64,000 bases of DNA from positions 3,782,001-3,846,000 of the forward strand of contig NZ_CP018863.1 of NCBI RefSeq assembly GCF_002849715.1, given 5' to 3'. This DNA is from Arthrobacter crystallopoietes. GTDB lineage: Bacteria; Actinomycetota; Actinomycetes; Actinomycetales; Micrococcaceae. The translations under genes and the position numbers were made by a program. Shown here piece by piece: positions 1 to 8,521 of this stretch. Within the stretch, counting starts at the first letter, position 1; each line of letters starts with the position of its first letter. The notes beneath the pieces are model-generated. The model saw only the letters and a list, made by a program, of their open reading frames with translations. It did not search any database and was not told the DNA's origin.

Positions 1-1
1 C

Positions 2-1297
2 GCCATCACCCAGCGCACCTCCTTCGGTGTCGCCGGCTTGCACGCCACCGAACGCTTTGATGCCACCGCCGCGGCGCTGTCCACCTTTACCGTGGTCCAG
101 CTCCTGGTCTACGCGGGCCTGCAGATTCCCGTGGGTCTCATGGTGGACAGGTTTGGACCCCGGTTCATGATTACCGGAGGTGCAGTTCTGATGTGTGCCG
201 GCCAGGTCCAGCTCGCATTTGCCTCCTCCATTCCGGAAGGGCTGGCTGGCCGTCTGCTCGTGGGCGCAGGCGACGCGATGACCTTTGTCTCGGTGCTGCG
301 GCTGCTGCCGATCTGGTTCAGCGGAAAACGTATCCCTTTGCTGACCCAGCTCACCGGGCAGTTCGGGCAGTTGGGGCAGCTGCTCAGCGTTATTCCGTTC
401 GTAGCCTTGCTGAATCTGCAGGGCTGGCAGACAGCCTTCCTCTCTGTGGCCGCTCTCTCGGTTCTGTCCGTCATCCTCGCGGCGAGTGTCATCCGCAATT
501 TCCCCTCCGGGGTGGAGCAGGACCTGCCGCCCACGCTTCGGCAGACCGGTGTCTCTCTGGCGCAGGCGTGGAAACAACCGGGAACTCAGCTGGGGCTTTG
601 GTCGCATTTCACAGTGCAGTTCGCCGGAAACGTCTTTATTCTGACTTGGGGATTTCCCTTCCTGGTATCCGGTCAAGGACTGGAACCGGCTGCGGCTTCG
701 GCACTGATGACTGTTTTCGTGGCGGTGGCACTGTGCAGCGGGCCGTTTTTCGGACGGTGGGTTGCCCGCCATCCGCTCCGCCGTTCCTCGCTCGTATTGC
801 TGATCATTGCCGCGACGGCAGCCGTCTGGCTAGCCGTGTTGCTGTATCCCGGGAGGGCACCTTTCTGGCTGCTGGTGGTGCTGGTTCTCGTCCTGGCGGT
901 CGGCGGCCCGGGTTCAATGATTGCGTTCGACTTCGCCCGGACGTTCAACCCGGTCAGCCGGGCCGGCACAGCAACCGGAATCGTTAACGTCGGTGGTTTT
1001 GTCTCCGCGCTGCTCGTGATGTTCTGCGTCGGAGTGGCGCTGGATGCTCTTTATGCCAGCGGATACTCACAGGGGGAGCTCTACTCCCTGGACTCGTTCC
1101 GTATCGCCTTGAGCGTCCAGTTCCTGTTCCTGGGCGGCGGCACGGCTGCCATCCTGTTCATCCGCAGGAGGGTCAGGGCCAATATGGCTGCGCAGGGCCA
1201 GAATGTGCCGCCGCTAAGGGTGGCATTGGCCCGGCAGCGCCGGTTGCGCAAACAACGCAGGGACCGCCGCCGCGATGCCAGCGCCGGCCGGCACTAA
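2..1297 (+). CDS. MFS transporter, 5'-truncated by the window edge
   Basis: Major facilitator superfamily permease. The reading frame is open from base 2, before any start codon, with residues matching the N-terminal motif of the family (QRTSFGVAGL, then ATERF), so the true start and first membrane segment lie outside the window. The visible part has about 11 hydrophobic segments and the loop 2-3 signature GLMVDRFGPR, an MFS motif A variant. The C-terminus is a short, very basic tail (RRLRKQRRDRRR). The substrate cannot be told from sequence. A TTG at position 38 could be read as a start but lies inside the conserved domain. The next gene follows after about 150 bp. Confidence 0.85.
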   Translation, partial: AITQRTSFGVAGLHATERFDATAAALSTFTVVQLLVYAGLQIPVGLMVDRFGPRFMITGGAVLMCAGQVQLAFASSIPEGLAGRLLVGAGDAMTFVSVLRLLPIWFSGKRIPLLTQLTGQFGQLGQLLSVIPFVALLNLQGWQTAFLSVAALSVLSVILAASVIRNFPSGVEQDLPPTLRQTGVSLAQAWKQPGTQLGLWSHFTVQFAGNVFILTWGFPFLVSGQGLEPAAASALMTVFVAVALCSGPFFGRWVARHPLRRSSLVLLIIAATAAVWLAVLLYPGRAPFWLLVVLVLVLAVGGPGSMIAFDFARTFNPVSRAGTATGIVNVGGFVSALLVMFCVGVALDALYASGYSQGELYSLDSFRIALSVQFLFLGGGTAAILFIRRRVRANMAAQGQNVPPLRVALARQRRLRKQRRDRRRDASAGRH

Positions 1298-1453
1298 AGC
1301 ACGGACACACGCCGCCGGAGGTGGTCCAACGGCTCCTGGGCGACGCATCCGAACCGCACGGCCCTTCCTCCACAAACGGGGCTCGGTGCCAGTTGCTCCA
1401 CATCGCGCCGTGGGTCTCTGTCCGACGGCATCAGGCTCGGCCAGATTGGGGGA

Positions 1454-2671
1454 ATGAACAAACAAACAATCCATGTGTCCCGGCCAGAAGACATCCTTGG
1501 CTACGTACCCCACGCTCTGGAGTTCCAGCCCCGGCAAAGCCTGGTGCTGCTGTCCCTAAACGGTAAACGGCTAGGGGCTACCCTTCGCGTGGACCTGCCG
1601 AAGGACGGCGGCGAGGAAGAACTGGCGCGTTTCGCCGATGCTGCCACCGCTTACCTCCGCAAGGACAGCCGGGCGGACAGCTCGCTGCTGGTGTTGTACA
1701 CCGATGCCTTGGAAAGGTGCGTGCAGTTTCCCCCGTATGAGACCCTTTTGGACTTGCTCCTGACTTCACTCGATGGTGCCGGCATGCCCGTCCGGGACGG
1801 GTGGGTTGTGGGTCCGGAATATTTCCGCTGCCTCCACTGCAAGGGGCCGGGTTACTGCCCGGCCGGTGGGCATCCGGTGGAGCGTATCGCCGAAAGCACC
1901 ATCAACTCTGAGATGATTTTCCGGGGGAGCAGCGTCGCCCCGTCCGTGAGCCAGGCCGTCGCGCTCCGCCGCTCGGAAACCGCTGTCGCGAAGTCTGCAG
2001 CTTCAATGTTCAGTGAGAGCAGCGAGATCCTCCGGATGTTTGAGGGGCGGTGGCATGCACCTGAGGTGTTCCGGCGGACCTTGCTCTGCTGGGACACAGC
2101 CATCCGCTCTGCGCCCGGACCGGAGCGGATCCCTTTTCTGCTCGCGAGCCTGACTTCGTTTCATGTCCGCGACGCCGTGATCGTGCTGATCTGCCGTGGA
2201 CTGGACGCTGCCTACGGAGGCGCAGTGAGCAGCGGAGTGTTGACCGGTACCGAGCCGACCGGCATCGATGTCCCTCCGGCGGGCCCGTTTCCCTGCGCGA
2301 CGTGGAAACCGGGTATGACTTTGGATGCGTACCGGCGCATCTTCGATGCCGTGCTGCTCGGGGACTCCCCGCAGGCCCCGCACTGGGCCAGGGTGGACAG
2401 GGCAGCGGATCTTCTCGTCGCCCTTTATGGCGGGTCGGAGGGTCCGTCCAAGGCAGCAGCCGGAACTCTGCTGGCGTGGATTGAATGGGCCCGCGGCCGC
2501 GGATCCATGGCGCACGAAGCGCTGGAAATGGTTCTGCAGGAGTTTCCGGACTACGGCCTTGCCCGGCTGCTCAATGACTTCGTCGCGACTGGCACCCTGC
2601 CTGTTTGGGCTACGGACCGCGACTCATCGTGGTCCGGTCAGCGGAACGAGCTGCCTGACCGGCATCGCTGA
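1454..2671 (+). CDS. DUF4192 family protein
   Basis: A 405-residue soluble protein. The opening IHVSRPEDILGYVPHALEFQP followed by SLVLLSL is the hallmark of DUF4192, an actinobacterial family of unknown function. There is no signal peptide or membrane segment. The C-terminal part (about residues 290-390) is helical and reads like the end of a TPR-type fold (AAAGTLLAWIEWARGRG, ALEMVLQEFPDYGLA). ATG 1454 directly follows a G-run (TTGGGGGA) that is too close for a normal ribosome site, so translation may be weak or leaderless. No partner is obvious: the MFS gene upstream and sigA downstream are separated from it by 156 and 304 bp. Function unknown. Confidence 0.8.
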   Translation: MNKQTIHVSRPEDILGYVPHALEFQPRQSLVLLSLNGKRLGATLRVDLPKDGGEEELARFADAATAYLRKDSRADSSLLVLYTDALERCVQFPPYETLLDLLLTSLDGAGMPVRDGWVVGPEYFRCLHCKGPGYCPAGGHPVERIAESTINSEMIFRGSSVAPSVSQAVALRRSETAVAKSAASMFSESSEILRMFEGRWHAPEVFRRTLLCWDTAIRSAPGPERIPFLLASLTSFHVRDAVIVLICRGLDAAYGGAVSSGVLTGTEPTGIDVPPAGPFPCATWKPGMTLDAYRRIFDAVLLGDSPQAPHWARVDRAADLLVALYGGSEGPSKAAAGTLLAWIEWARGRGSMAHEALEMVLQEFPDYGLARLLNDFVATGTLPVWATDRDSSWSGQRNELPDRHR

Positions 2672-2975
2672 CCTCAGGGAAAGCCAGCTGAGCCTTGCCG
2701 CCCGCCCTCTCCATACAGTCGCGGCAACACAGGCGAGGAAGGCATTTGTCCGTTCACCAGCGGGGTGAAAACGTGAGACAATGGGAACCGAGACCCGGTC
2801 GGGTTCGTGTTGCAAGTGGGTATGACCAGTATGGGAATACCCGCGGCGCAGAGCAGGTTATGTATCGCAGACCCTGCATCTGTGGCTTTTGCTTGAAATC
2901 AAACACGGACTTGACAGGGTCATAGTGGTGTTACCCACAGGTATCATCACAGACCGCCCGTATGAAAGGTTCTCT
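2672..2975 (+). other. 304-bp non-coding region upstream of sigA
   Basis: No convincing gene. The region contains a GC-rich imperfect dyad near 2781-2807 (GAACC ... GGTTC), which may end the DUF4192 transcript, the SigR-type promoter listed separately, and an AT-richer stretch 2880-2945 that carries TTGACA at about 2912. No well-spaced -10 for that TTGACA could be identified. The sigA leader from the SigR promoter would be about 110 nt. Confidence 0.5.
2833..2859 (+). promoter_or_regulatory. SigR/SigH-type (thiol-stress) promoter of sigA
   Basis: GGGAAT at 2833-2838 and GTT at 2857-2859 are separated by exactly 18 bp. This matches the Streptomyces SigR consensus GGGAAT-N18-GTT (and resembles M. 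tuberculosis SigH). The site lies 117 bp upstream of the sigA start on the same strand. In S. coelicolor the principal sigma gene hrdB is known to have a SigR-dependent second promoter, so the location is biologically sensible. That it is active here is inference. Confidence 0.65.
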
Positions 2976-4214
2976 GTGTCACCTGAGAAGAAGACTGCTG
3001 CAGTTCCCGTGGAGGAGACTGCTACCGCCACGACGACTTCTGCCTCTCCCGCCGCGCCCAAGCGCCGCGGTCGCAAGCCAGGTGCAGCCGCAGCCAAGAA
3101 GGGCCCCGCAGCCAAGAAGACCACAAAAGCCGCTGAGGACCAGACTGACGTTGACGTCGAGGATGAGGACGCCGAGCCGGACGTTATCGACGAAGCGGAC
3201 GAAGCTGACGAAACCGCAAAGCCTGCCGGCAAAGAAGGCGGCTTCGTCTACTCCGACGCCGACGATGATGATGCTCCCGCCCAGCAGGTAGTTTCGGCCG
3301 GAGCCACTGCGGATCCGGTCAAGGATTATCTGAAGCAGATCGGTAAGGTTGCCCTGCTGAACGCAGAGCAGGAAGTCGATCTCGCGCTGCGCATCGAGGC
3401 CGGGCTTTTCGCCGAAGAGAAGCTGGCCAAGGACGACGGCAGCATGGAAACGCGCCTTCGCCGTGATCTGGAGCAGATTGTCCACGACGGCAAGCGTGCG
3501 AAGAACCACCTGCTCGAGGCAAACCTTCGTCTGGTCGTTTCGTTGGCCAAGCGTTATACCGGCCGCGGCATGCTTTTCCTGGACCTGATCCAGGAAGGCA
3601 ACCTGGGCCTGATCCGTGCTGTGGAGAAGTTCGACTACACCAAGGGCTTCAAGTTCTCGACCTACGCCACTTGGTGGATCCGCCAGGCCATTACCCGTGC
3701 CATGGCCGACCAGGCCCGTACCATCCGTATTCCCGTGCACATGGTCGAGGTCATCAACAAGCTTGCCCGTGTGCAGCGGCAGATGTTGCAGGACTTGGGC
3801 CGCGAACCTACGCCGGAGGAACTGGCACTTGAGCTGGACATGACGCCCGAAAAGGTTGTCGAGGTCCAGAAGTACGGCCGCGAGCCGATTTCCCTTCACA
3901 CCCCGCTGGGCGAGGATGGCGACTCCGAGTTCGGTGACCTGATTGAGGACTCCGAGGCGGTTGTCCCGGCGGACGCAGTCAGCTTCACCCTGCTGCAGGA
4001 GCAGTTGCACTCCGTCCTGGACACCTTGTCCGAGCGGGAGGCCGGCGTCGTTGCCATGCGCTTCGGCCTGACCGATGGCCAGCCTAAGACTTTAGACGAA
4101 ATCGGGAAGGTCTATGGCGTGACGCGGGAACGCATCCGCCAAATCGAATCCAAGACGATGTCCAAGCTGCGCCACCCGTCGCGTTCCCAGGTGCTGCGCG
4201 ACTACCTGGACTAA
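2976..4214 (+). CDS. sigA: RNA polymerase principal sigma factor (RpoD/HrdB type)
   Basis: Primary sigma-70 factor that directs RNA polymerase to housekeeping promoters. From GTG 2976, preceded by AAAGG at suitable spacing, it encodes 412 residues. The frame is open further upstream, but the upstream residues do not resemble the family. Residues 1-100 are the low-complexity Lys/Ala/Pro then Asp/Glu-rich segment typical of actinobacterial sigA ([14 protein letters not shown], later [13 protein letters not shown]). Region 1.2 starts at [12 protein letters not shown]. Region 2 includes the core-binding and -10-reading motif [17 protein letters not shown], then RTIRIPVHM. Region 4 contains [20 protein letters not shown] for -35 recognition. 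It is followed by a perfect 20-bp terminator stem. A SigR-type promoter sits upstream. Confidence 0.97.
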   Translation: MSPEKKTAAVPVEETATATTTSASPAAPKRRGRKPGAAAAKKGPAAKKTTKAAEDQTDVDVEDEDAEPDVIDEADEADETAKPAGKEGGFVYSDADDDDAPAQQVVSAGATADPVKDYLKQIGKVALLNAEQEVDLALRIEAGLFAEEKLAKDDGSMETRLRRDLEQIVHDGKRAKNHLLEANLRLVVSLAKRYTGRGMLFLDLIQEGNLGLIRAVEKFDYTKGFKFSTYATWWIRQAITRAMADQARTIRIPVHMVEVINKLARVQRQMLQDLGREPTPEELALELDMTPEKVVEVQKYGREPISLHTPLGEDGDSEFGDLIEDSEAVVPADAVSFTLLQEQLHSVLDTLSEREAGVVAMRFGLTDGQPKTLDEIGKVYGVTRERIRQIESKTMSKLRHPSRSQVLRDYLD

Positions 4215-4225
4215 TCTCCACGGCC

Positions 4226-4271
4226 AATAACAATGGCGCCGTCCCCCGAAAGGGACGGCGCCATTGTTATT
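4226..4271 (+). terminator. Strong hairpin terminator between sigA and the DUF7455 gene
   Basis: A perfect 20-bp inverted repeat: the left arm 4226-4245 starts AATAACAATGG, the loop is 6 nt, and the right arm 4252-4271 ends TTGTTATT. The outer part of each arm is A/T-rich, so it can act in both orientations between the convergent sigA and DUF7455 genes. Confidence 0.9.
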
Positions 4272-4311
4272 TATGCAGTTATCGGCTGTGCGACAGAGGA
4301 AATCCTGAAGT

Positions 4312-4533
4312 CTATTCCGCAGCCATGGCAGGCGTCTCGCGGAGCCGGCCGGTTTCGTCCTGCCATTCGGCAGCCTTCGAACGCAACTGCGGTTCGTGCT
4401 GGCGGGCGTGGTGTCCGCAGAAAAGCAATTCTCCCCCGGAGGACTCCAACACAACTCGGACGTAGGCCTGGGCCCCGCAGCGATCACAACGGTCCATTGC
4501 GGTCAGTTCTCGGGTAGCTACTGCTGTTGTCAT
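4312..4533 (-). CDS. DUF7455 small zinc-ribbon-like protein
   Basis: A 73-residue protein. The ATG at 4533 is fixed by an ideal Shine-Dalgarno (GTAAGGAGG) 6 nt upstream. Longer in-frame extensions upstream have no family resemblance. It contains CDRCGAQAYVRV, then LLFCGHHARQHE: a CxxC ... CxHH arrangement that could bind one metal ion. This small family lies next to the principal sigma factor and topoisomerase genes in many actinobacteria. Its function is unknown. It is convergent with sigA across the shared terminator and divergent from parE. The ribosome site and short length suggest a well-translated protein. A short palindrome overlaps its leader. Confidence 0.85.
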   Translation of the reverse strand: MTTAVATRELTAMDRCDRCGAQAYVRVVLESSGGELLFCGHHARQHEPQLRSKAAEWQDETGRLRETPAMAAE

Positions 4534-4552
4534 GACGACCTCCTTACAAATG

Positions 4553-4566
4553 TGTATGTCCATACA
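4553..4566. promoter_or_regulatory. Palindromic operator candidate in the DUF7455 leader
   Basis: TGTATG-TC-CATACA is a perfect 6-bp dyad with a 2-bp spacer, ending 20 bp upstream of the DUF7455 start codon and just beyond its ribosome site. The position fits an operator near the transcription start or a leader element. The cognate regulator is unknown. Confidence 0.4.
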
Positions 4567-4800
4567 ACCACTGCTTCGGGTGTTTTCTTCGCACCTTTGG
4601 ATCACTTTCGCTGACCGCGTATCACATGTACGTAACGGGGAGGATCTGCTGTGATCCCCGACGCGCTTGCCGAAGAGGTGCACATCCGTGCTGCCAAAGG
4701 GGACTAGCCTAGTATCGGTCCTGTATTTTGCAAGCGGCCGCCCGGGGAGCCCCGGGATGTTTGAGTTCACTTTTCGTATGGCCAAGGAGTTCCTAGTTCA

Positions 4801-6912
4801 GTGGCGCCACCGAGTTCCGATTACACAGCCCGCCATCTTTCCGTCCTCGAGGGACTGGAAGCGGTCCGCAAGCGCCCAGGCATGTACATCGGGTCCACTG
4901 ATTCGCGTGGACTCATGCACTGCCTCTGGGAAATTATCGACAACTCAGTGGATGAGGCCTTGGCCGGATTCGGCCAGAGCATCACTGTCATCCTGCATCC
5001 GGACGGGTCGGTGGAAATCCACGATGACGGCCGCGGCGTTCCCGTTGACGTTGAACCGCGGACCGGCTTGACCGGCGTCGAAGTCGTTTTCACCAAATTG
5101 CACGCCGGCGGAAAATTCGGCGGAGGTTCTTACACCGCATCCGGCGGTCTGCATGGCGTCGGCGCCAGCGTGGTCAACGCCCTCTCGTCCCGTTTGGATG
5201 TCCAGGTGGACCGCGGCGGCAAGACGTACCAGATGTCCTTCCGCCGGGGCGAGCCCGGACATTTCGCGGACACGGGCAAGCACCCCAGCCCCGATTCGAA
5301 GTTCGAGCCTTTCCTGCAGAGCTCCACGCTCGAAGTGGTGGGCAAAGCTAAGCGGGGCGTCACCGGTACACGGATCCGCTACTGGGCCGACCGCCAGATA
5401 TTTACCGCCGATGCCAAATTCTCCTATGAGGAACTACAGGCCCGCGTGCGGCAGACGTCCTTCTTAGTGCCCGGGCTCCGGGTCACTCTGCGCGACGAAC
5501 GCCAGCTGCCCGGTACGCCCGGAGAAAACGGGCCGATTGAAGAGGTCTTCCAACATGACGGCGGGATCGCCGAGTTCGTCGAGTATCTCTCCAACGACAG
5601 CCCGGTCACCGATATCTGGCGTGTCCACGGCTCCGGCAAATTCAAGGAAAACGTGCCGGTGCTGGACGAAAAGGGCCACAGCCGGATGGCGGAAGTTGAA
5701 CGCGACTGCGAGGTAGACATCGCTCTTCGTTGGGGGATTGGCTATGACACAAGCGTCCGCAGCTTCGTCAACATCATCGCCACACCGAAGGGCGGCACAC
5801 ACCAGGCCGGTTTCGAACAGGCCCTGCTGAAAACCTTCCGTAAGGTCATTGAAGCCAATTCGCGCAAACTCAAGGCCGGCAACGACAAGATCGAAAAGGA
5901 TGACGTCTTCGCAGGCCTGACTGCCGTGCTGACCGTGCGGCTGGCCGAACCGCAGTTTGAGGGGCAGACCAAGGAAATCCTGGGTACCTCCGCCGTCCGC
6001 AATATCGTCTCGCGCGTGGTGGAAAAGGAAATCCAGGCGAAGCTCACCTCCACGGCCAGGGGAGACAAGGCCCAGTCTGCGCTGCTGCTGGAAAAGGTTG
6101 TCAGCGAGATGAAGTCGCGGATCTCCGCGCGCGTGCACAAGGAAACGCAGCGGCGCAAGAACGCCTTGGAAACGTCTTCGATGCCGGCGAAGCTGCTGGA
6201 TTGCCGTACGGATGACGTGGCGCGTTCCGAGCTGTTCATTGTCGAAGGTGACAGCGCACTGGGGACGGCGCGGCTGGCCCGTTCCTCGGACCATCAGGCG
6301 CTGCTGCCGATCCGCGGCAAGATCCTTAACGTCCAGAAGGCCTCGGTCGGAGATATGCTAGCCAACGCCGAGTGCGCCGCGTTGATTCAGGTGGTGGGCG
6401 CCGGTTCGGGCCGGAGTTTCCAGCTCGACGCCGCCCGTTACGGCAAGGTCATTCTAATGACCGACGCCGACGTCGACGGTGCGCATATCCGTACGCTGTT
6501 GCTCACGCTTTTCTTCCGCTACATGCGCCCGTTGGTGGAAGCCGGCCGGGTGTACGCCGCGGTACCACCGTTGCACCGGGTGGAAGTGATCAATCACGGG
6601 TCAAAAGCTAACGAGCTCATCTATACCTACTCGGAGAATGAACTGCTGCGGCTGCTGGCGGAACTGGAAAAGAGCGGCCGGAACTACAAGGAGCCGATCC
6701 AGCGGTACAAGGGCCTGGGCGAAATGGACGCCGACCAGCTGGCCGAGACGACCATGGACCCGCGGCACCGGACGCTGCGGCGTGTCGGCATCGAGCATGC
6801 CGAAGCTGCCGAGCGGGCTTTTGACCTGCTGATGGGTTCGGACGTGGCGCCGCGCAAGGAGTTCATCGTTGCCGGTGCAGCCATGCTGGACCGCGAGCGG
6901 ATCGACGCCTAG
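4801..6912 (+). CDS. parE: Type IIA DNA topoisomerase subunit B (topoisomerase IV/gyrase B)
   Basis: ATPase subunit of a type IIA topoisomerase, 703 residues. The GHKL ATPase domain begins with LEAVRKRPGMYIGST and contains EIIDNSVDEALAG and GLHGVGASVVNALS. The TOPRIM domain has VEGDSALGTARLARS, LLPIRGKILNVQKA and the metal-binding DADVDGAHIRTL. The C-terminus carries IQRYKGLGEMDADQL. GTG 4801 is preceded by AAGGAG at 11 nt. The length fits ParE/GyrB proteins without the long enterobacterial insert. The A subunit lies 11 kb away at 18042-20522 on the opposite strand, as in Streptomyces, where hrdB, parE and parC are neighbours. A leader hairpin (arms of 7 bp, 4741-4756) precedes it. A -10-like TAGTAT is at 4710, but no clear -35 was found. 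Confidence 0.93.
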   Translation: MAPPSSDYTARHLSVLEGLEAVRKRPGMYIGSTDSRGLMHCLWEIIDNSVDEALAGFGQSITVILHPDGSVEIHDDGRGVPVDVEPRTGLTGVEVVFTKLHAGGKFGGGSYTASGGLHGVGASVVNALSSRLDVQVDRGGKTYQMSFRRGEPGHFADTGKHPSPDSKFEPFLQSSTLEVVGKAKRGVTGTRIRYWADRQIFTADAKFSYEELQARVRQTSFLVPGLRVTLRDERQLPGTPGENGPIEEVFQHDGGIAEFVEYLSNDSPVTDIWRVHGSGKFKENVPVLDEKGHSRMAEVERDCEVDIALRWGIGYDTSVRSFVNIIATPKGGTHQAGFEQALLKTFRKVIEANSRKLKAGNDKIEKDDVFAGLTAVLTVRLAEPQFEGQTKEILGTSAVRNIVSRVVEKEIQAKLTSTARGDKAQSALLLEKVVSEMKSRISARVHKETQRRKNALETSSMPAKLLDCRTDDVARSELFIVEGDSALGTARLARSSDHQALLPIRGKILNVQKASVGDMLANAECAALIQVVGAGSGRSFQLDAARYGKVILMTDADVDGAHIRTLLLTLFFRYMRPLVEAGRVYAAVPPLHRVEVINHGSKANELIYTYSENELLRLLAELEKSGRNYKEPIQRYKGLGEMDADQLAETTMDPRHRTLRRVGIEHAEAAERAFDLLMGSDVAPRKEFIVAGAAMLDRERIDA

Positions 6913-6980
6913 CGAAGGCCATGCCTGCAGTGCAGGGAAGCCACTTGCAGGCAACGGGGAGCGGAGCCGCCGTTCTGTTA

Positions 6981-7934
6981 CTACCCGGCCAGCCCGGGGG
7001 CCAGGAGCAGGACGGTCGGCACAGCCAGAAGCAAGGCCGAGCAGGCCAGCACCAGTGCCTGCGCTGGCTTGCCCAGAGGCGGCGACGGCGACAGTAGCCG
7101 GTGCAGCCGGTGGGCAGTGCTCAGGGCCTCAGACTCTTCCGGGGTCAGCAACTCTTTGGCGGGCGCGCCGACGCCGGATGGCCGTTCGCCGCTAGCCACC
7201 ACGGCAACGGCACGGATCAAGGTTTCCCTGTTCGCGGTTCTGAGTGCCCCGTCATCCGCGAGCATCTCGATCAGTTCGTTCACGGCACGCTGCGCGAGCT
7301 GCGATGTCGGCAGCCAGGGAAGCGCGGAGCGCCAGGCAGCAAAGGCCCACAGCAGCAGGTCGTGGCGCTGATTCAGATGGGCGCGCTCATGGTTCAGAAC
7401 CGCCTCGAGCTCTTCGGGCCGGAGCAGCTCCAGCAGGCCTTCCGAGAGCACTGTTACGGAGCCACCTCCGCCGGGGAGGCAATACGCCACGGGTGCGGGA
7501 TGGCTGATCACCAGGGTCTTGGGAGAGTTTTTGACCGGAGAACTGAGCAGGTTCAGCAGGTCACGGTGCTTGTTGCGTTGCTTGCGGATCCGGTAGTACG
7601 TCAGCAGCAGGGTAAAGACCAGATGTACGCCCAGCAGCAGGGCGGCACTGAGCGCGAACACATGAATCAGGTCCAGGCCTGGTGCCGGCGTGTAACTGAC
7701 TAGCAAATCTGCCAGACCTTGGAGCCCCGCGAGGAGGTTCTCGCCCAGGGGTTCCAGACCCCAGGTCAGCATGGCGCCGATCATGGATAGCCCGCCAGCC
7801 AACGCGATGGCTTGCCACAGTACCAAGGCCGTAACCGGTGCCCGTGCTGTCCACTTTGCCCGCGCGAGCAAAACCGGCACCGGCCACGCCAAAATGACCG
7901 CCATGGCGGCCAAGAGGTACGAGGCCCAAAACAC
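6981..7934 (-). CDS. M56-family membrane metallopeptidase (BlaR1-like, no penicillin sensor)
   Basis: A 317-residue integral membrane protein. It has about four to five hydrophobic segments (two at the N-terminus, one near residues 95-115, one at the C-terminus). A cytosolic zinc-protease loop carries HERAH at about residues 182-186, followed by a second conserved acidic helix (ELIEMLADDGAL). This is the BlaR1/MecR1 protease module without the extracellular penicillin-binding sensor. GTG 7934 lies 6 bp after the blaI stop, so the two are translationally coupled. In the known paradigm the membrane protease inactivates the partner BlaI repressor. Here the neighbour is the cytochrome bd operon rather than a beta-lactamase gene, which suggests a different signal. 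The start has no good ribosome site, consistent with coupling. Confidence 0.88.
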   Translation of the reverse strand: MFWASYLLAAMAVILAWPVPVLLARAKWTARAPVTALVLWQAIALAGGLSMIGAMLTWGLEPLGENLLAGLQGLADLLVSYTPAPGLDLIHVFALSAALLLGVHLVFTLLLTYYRIRKQRNKHRDLLNLLSSPVKNSPKTLVISHPAPVAYCLPGGGGSVTVLSEGLLELLRPEELEAVLNHERAHLNQRHDLLLWAFAAWRSALPWLPTSQLAQRAVNELIEMLADDGALRTANRETLIRAVAVVASGERPSGVGAPAKELLTPEESEALSTAHRLHRLLSPSPPLGKPAQALVLACSALLLAVPTVLLLAPGLAG

Positions 7935-7940
7935 TAAGGG

Positions 7941-8327
7941 CTACGCAGTCAGCAGCTTACGGAGGGTTTCGGCTTCCTGTTCGGAAACGCTGCCGATGAA
8001 TTTGGCGAGCACGGCCTCGCGGTCCGGCGCCGATCCAAGCACTTCGTTCATTAACTCCACCGTGTGTTCCTCACGGCTGGTCACTGCCCGGTAGCGGTGC
8101 GGACGGATGTCCCGTTCGCGTTGCACCAGGCCCTTCTTCTCCAGGCGGGACAACACCGTGAGCACAGTCGTTACTGCCAGTTCCTTGCCATCCGGGCTTG
8201 AATCCGTTTTCCGTGCCAGACGGTCACGCAGGGCGTTTGCGGTAAAAGCGATCTCCGCTGGATCTTCCGAGTCGGCCTGCCACAGCAGGTCCATAACCGC
8301 GCGTTCCAGCTCCCCAAGAGTTGCCAT
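7941..8327 (-). CDS. blaI: BlaI/MecI/CopY-family transcriptional repressor
   Basis: A 128-residue dimeric winged-helix repressor. MATLGELERAVMDLLW opens the family domain, and LAVTTVLTVLSRLEKKGLV is the DNA-reading helix-turn-helix, followed by the wing (RPHRYRAV). ATG 8327 is chosen because GAAGGAA lies 5 nt upstream. A TTG seven codons upstream has no such support. It forms a two-gene unit with the M56 protease and is divergent from cydA. The 190-bp spacer holds two TTCTAC-N5-GTAGAA palindromes that fit BlaI-type half-sites (TAC ... GTA). One overlaps the predicted blaI -35, as expected for autoregulation. In M. tuberculosis BlaI is known to regulate respiratory (ATP synthase) genes as well as blaC. 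Confidence 0.92.
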   Translation of the reverse strand: MATLGELERAVMDLLWQADSEDPAEIAFTANALRDRLARKTDSSPDGKELAVTTVLTVLSRLEKKGLVQRERDIRPHRYRAVTSREEHTVELMNEVLGSAPDREAVLAKFIGSVSEQEAETLRKLLTA

Positions 8328-8400
8328 GTATTTCCTTCGTCCTGCCAAACTAGCTGCTCGCCCCGGCGGCTCAGGCTGCCGGGATGTGGTCTCACTCTCT

Positions 8401-8429
8401 AATTTACCGCGTTTAGAGAAATTGTTCTA
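8401..8429 (-). promoter_or_regulatory. Predicted blaI promoter
   Basis: On the minus strand, TAGAAC (-35, + strand 8424-8429) and TAAATT (-10, + strand 8401-8406) are separated by 17 bp, about 75 bp upstream of the blaI ATG. The -35 overlaps the first BlaI-type palindrome. The match is moderate. A further dyad CTCTAA-N10-TTAGAG (8397-8418) overlaps the same promoter and is unexplained. Confidence 0.4.
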
Positions 8430-8441
8430 CACTACGTAGAA
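8425..8441. promoter_or_regulatory. BlaI-type operator 1
   Basis: TTCTAC-ACTAC-GTAGAA is a perfect 6-bp dyad with a 5-bp spacer in the blaI-cydA intergenic region. It is the same architecture as operator 2, with centres 25 bp apart. It overlaps the predicted blaI -35 and lies about 80 bp upstream of the cydA start. Confidence 0.7.
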
Positions 8442-8449
8442 AGATCTAC

Positions 8450-8466
8450 TTCTACGGCCTGTAGAA
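8450..8466. promoter_or_regulatory. BlaI-type operator 2
   Basis: TTCTAC-GGCCT-GTAGAA has the same arms and spacer length as operator 1 with an unrelated spacer sequence, which shows that the arms and not the middle are conserved. The two operators are joined by a further GTAGA-N4-TCTAC match (8436-8449), so the whole 8425-8466 block could bind several BlaI dimers. It ends 55 bp before the cydA GTG. Confidence 0.7.
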
Positions 8467-8521
8467 ATGTTTCCCGCCGACGCCATAGCCTGTGCCGGCT
8501 CGTCCCGAAGGGGTATTTATC

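Noticed and set aside
2781..2807. Second SigR-like promoter (GGGAAC ... GTT) upstream of sigA
   Set aside because: The spacer to GTT is 20 bp and the -35 deviates. The downstream GGGAAT-N18-GTT is the better site. This stretch is more likely part of a hairpin.
2695..2925. Small open frame in the sigA leader
   Set aside because: It overlaps the promoter region, has no ribosome site and no recognisable motif; treated as non-coding.
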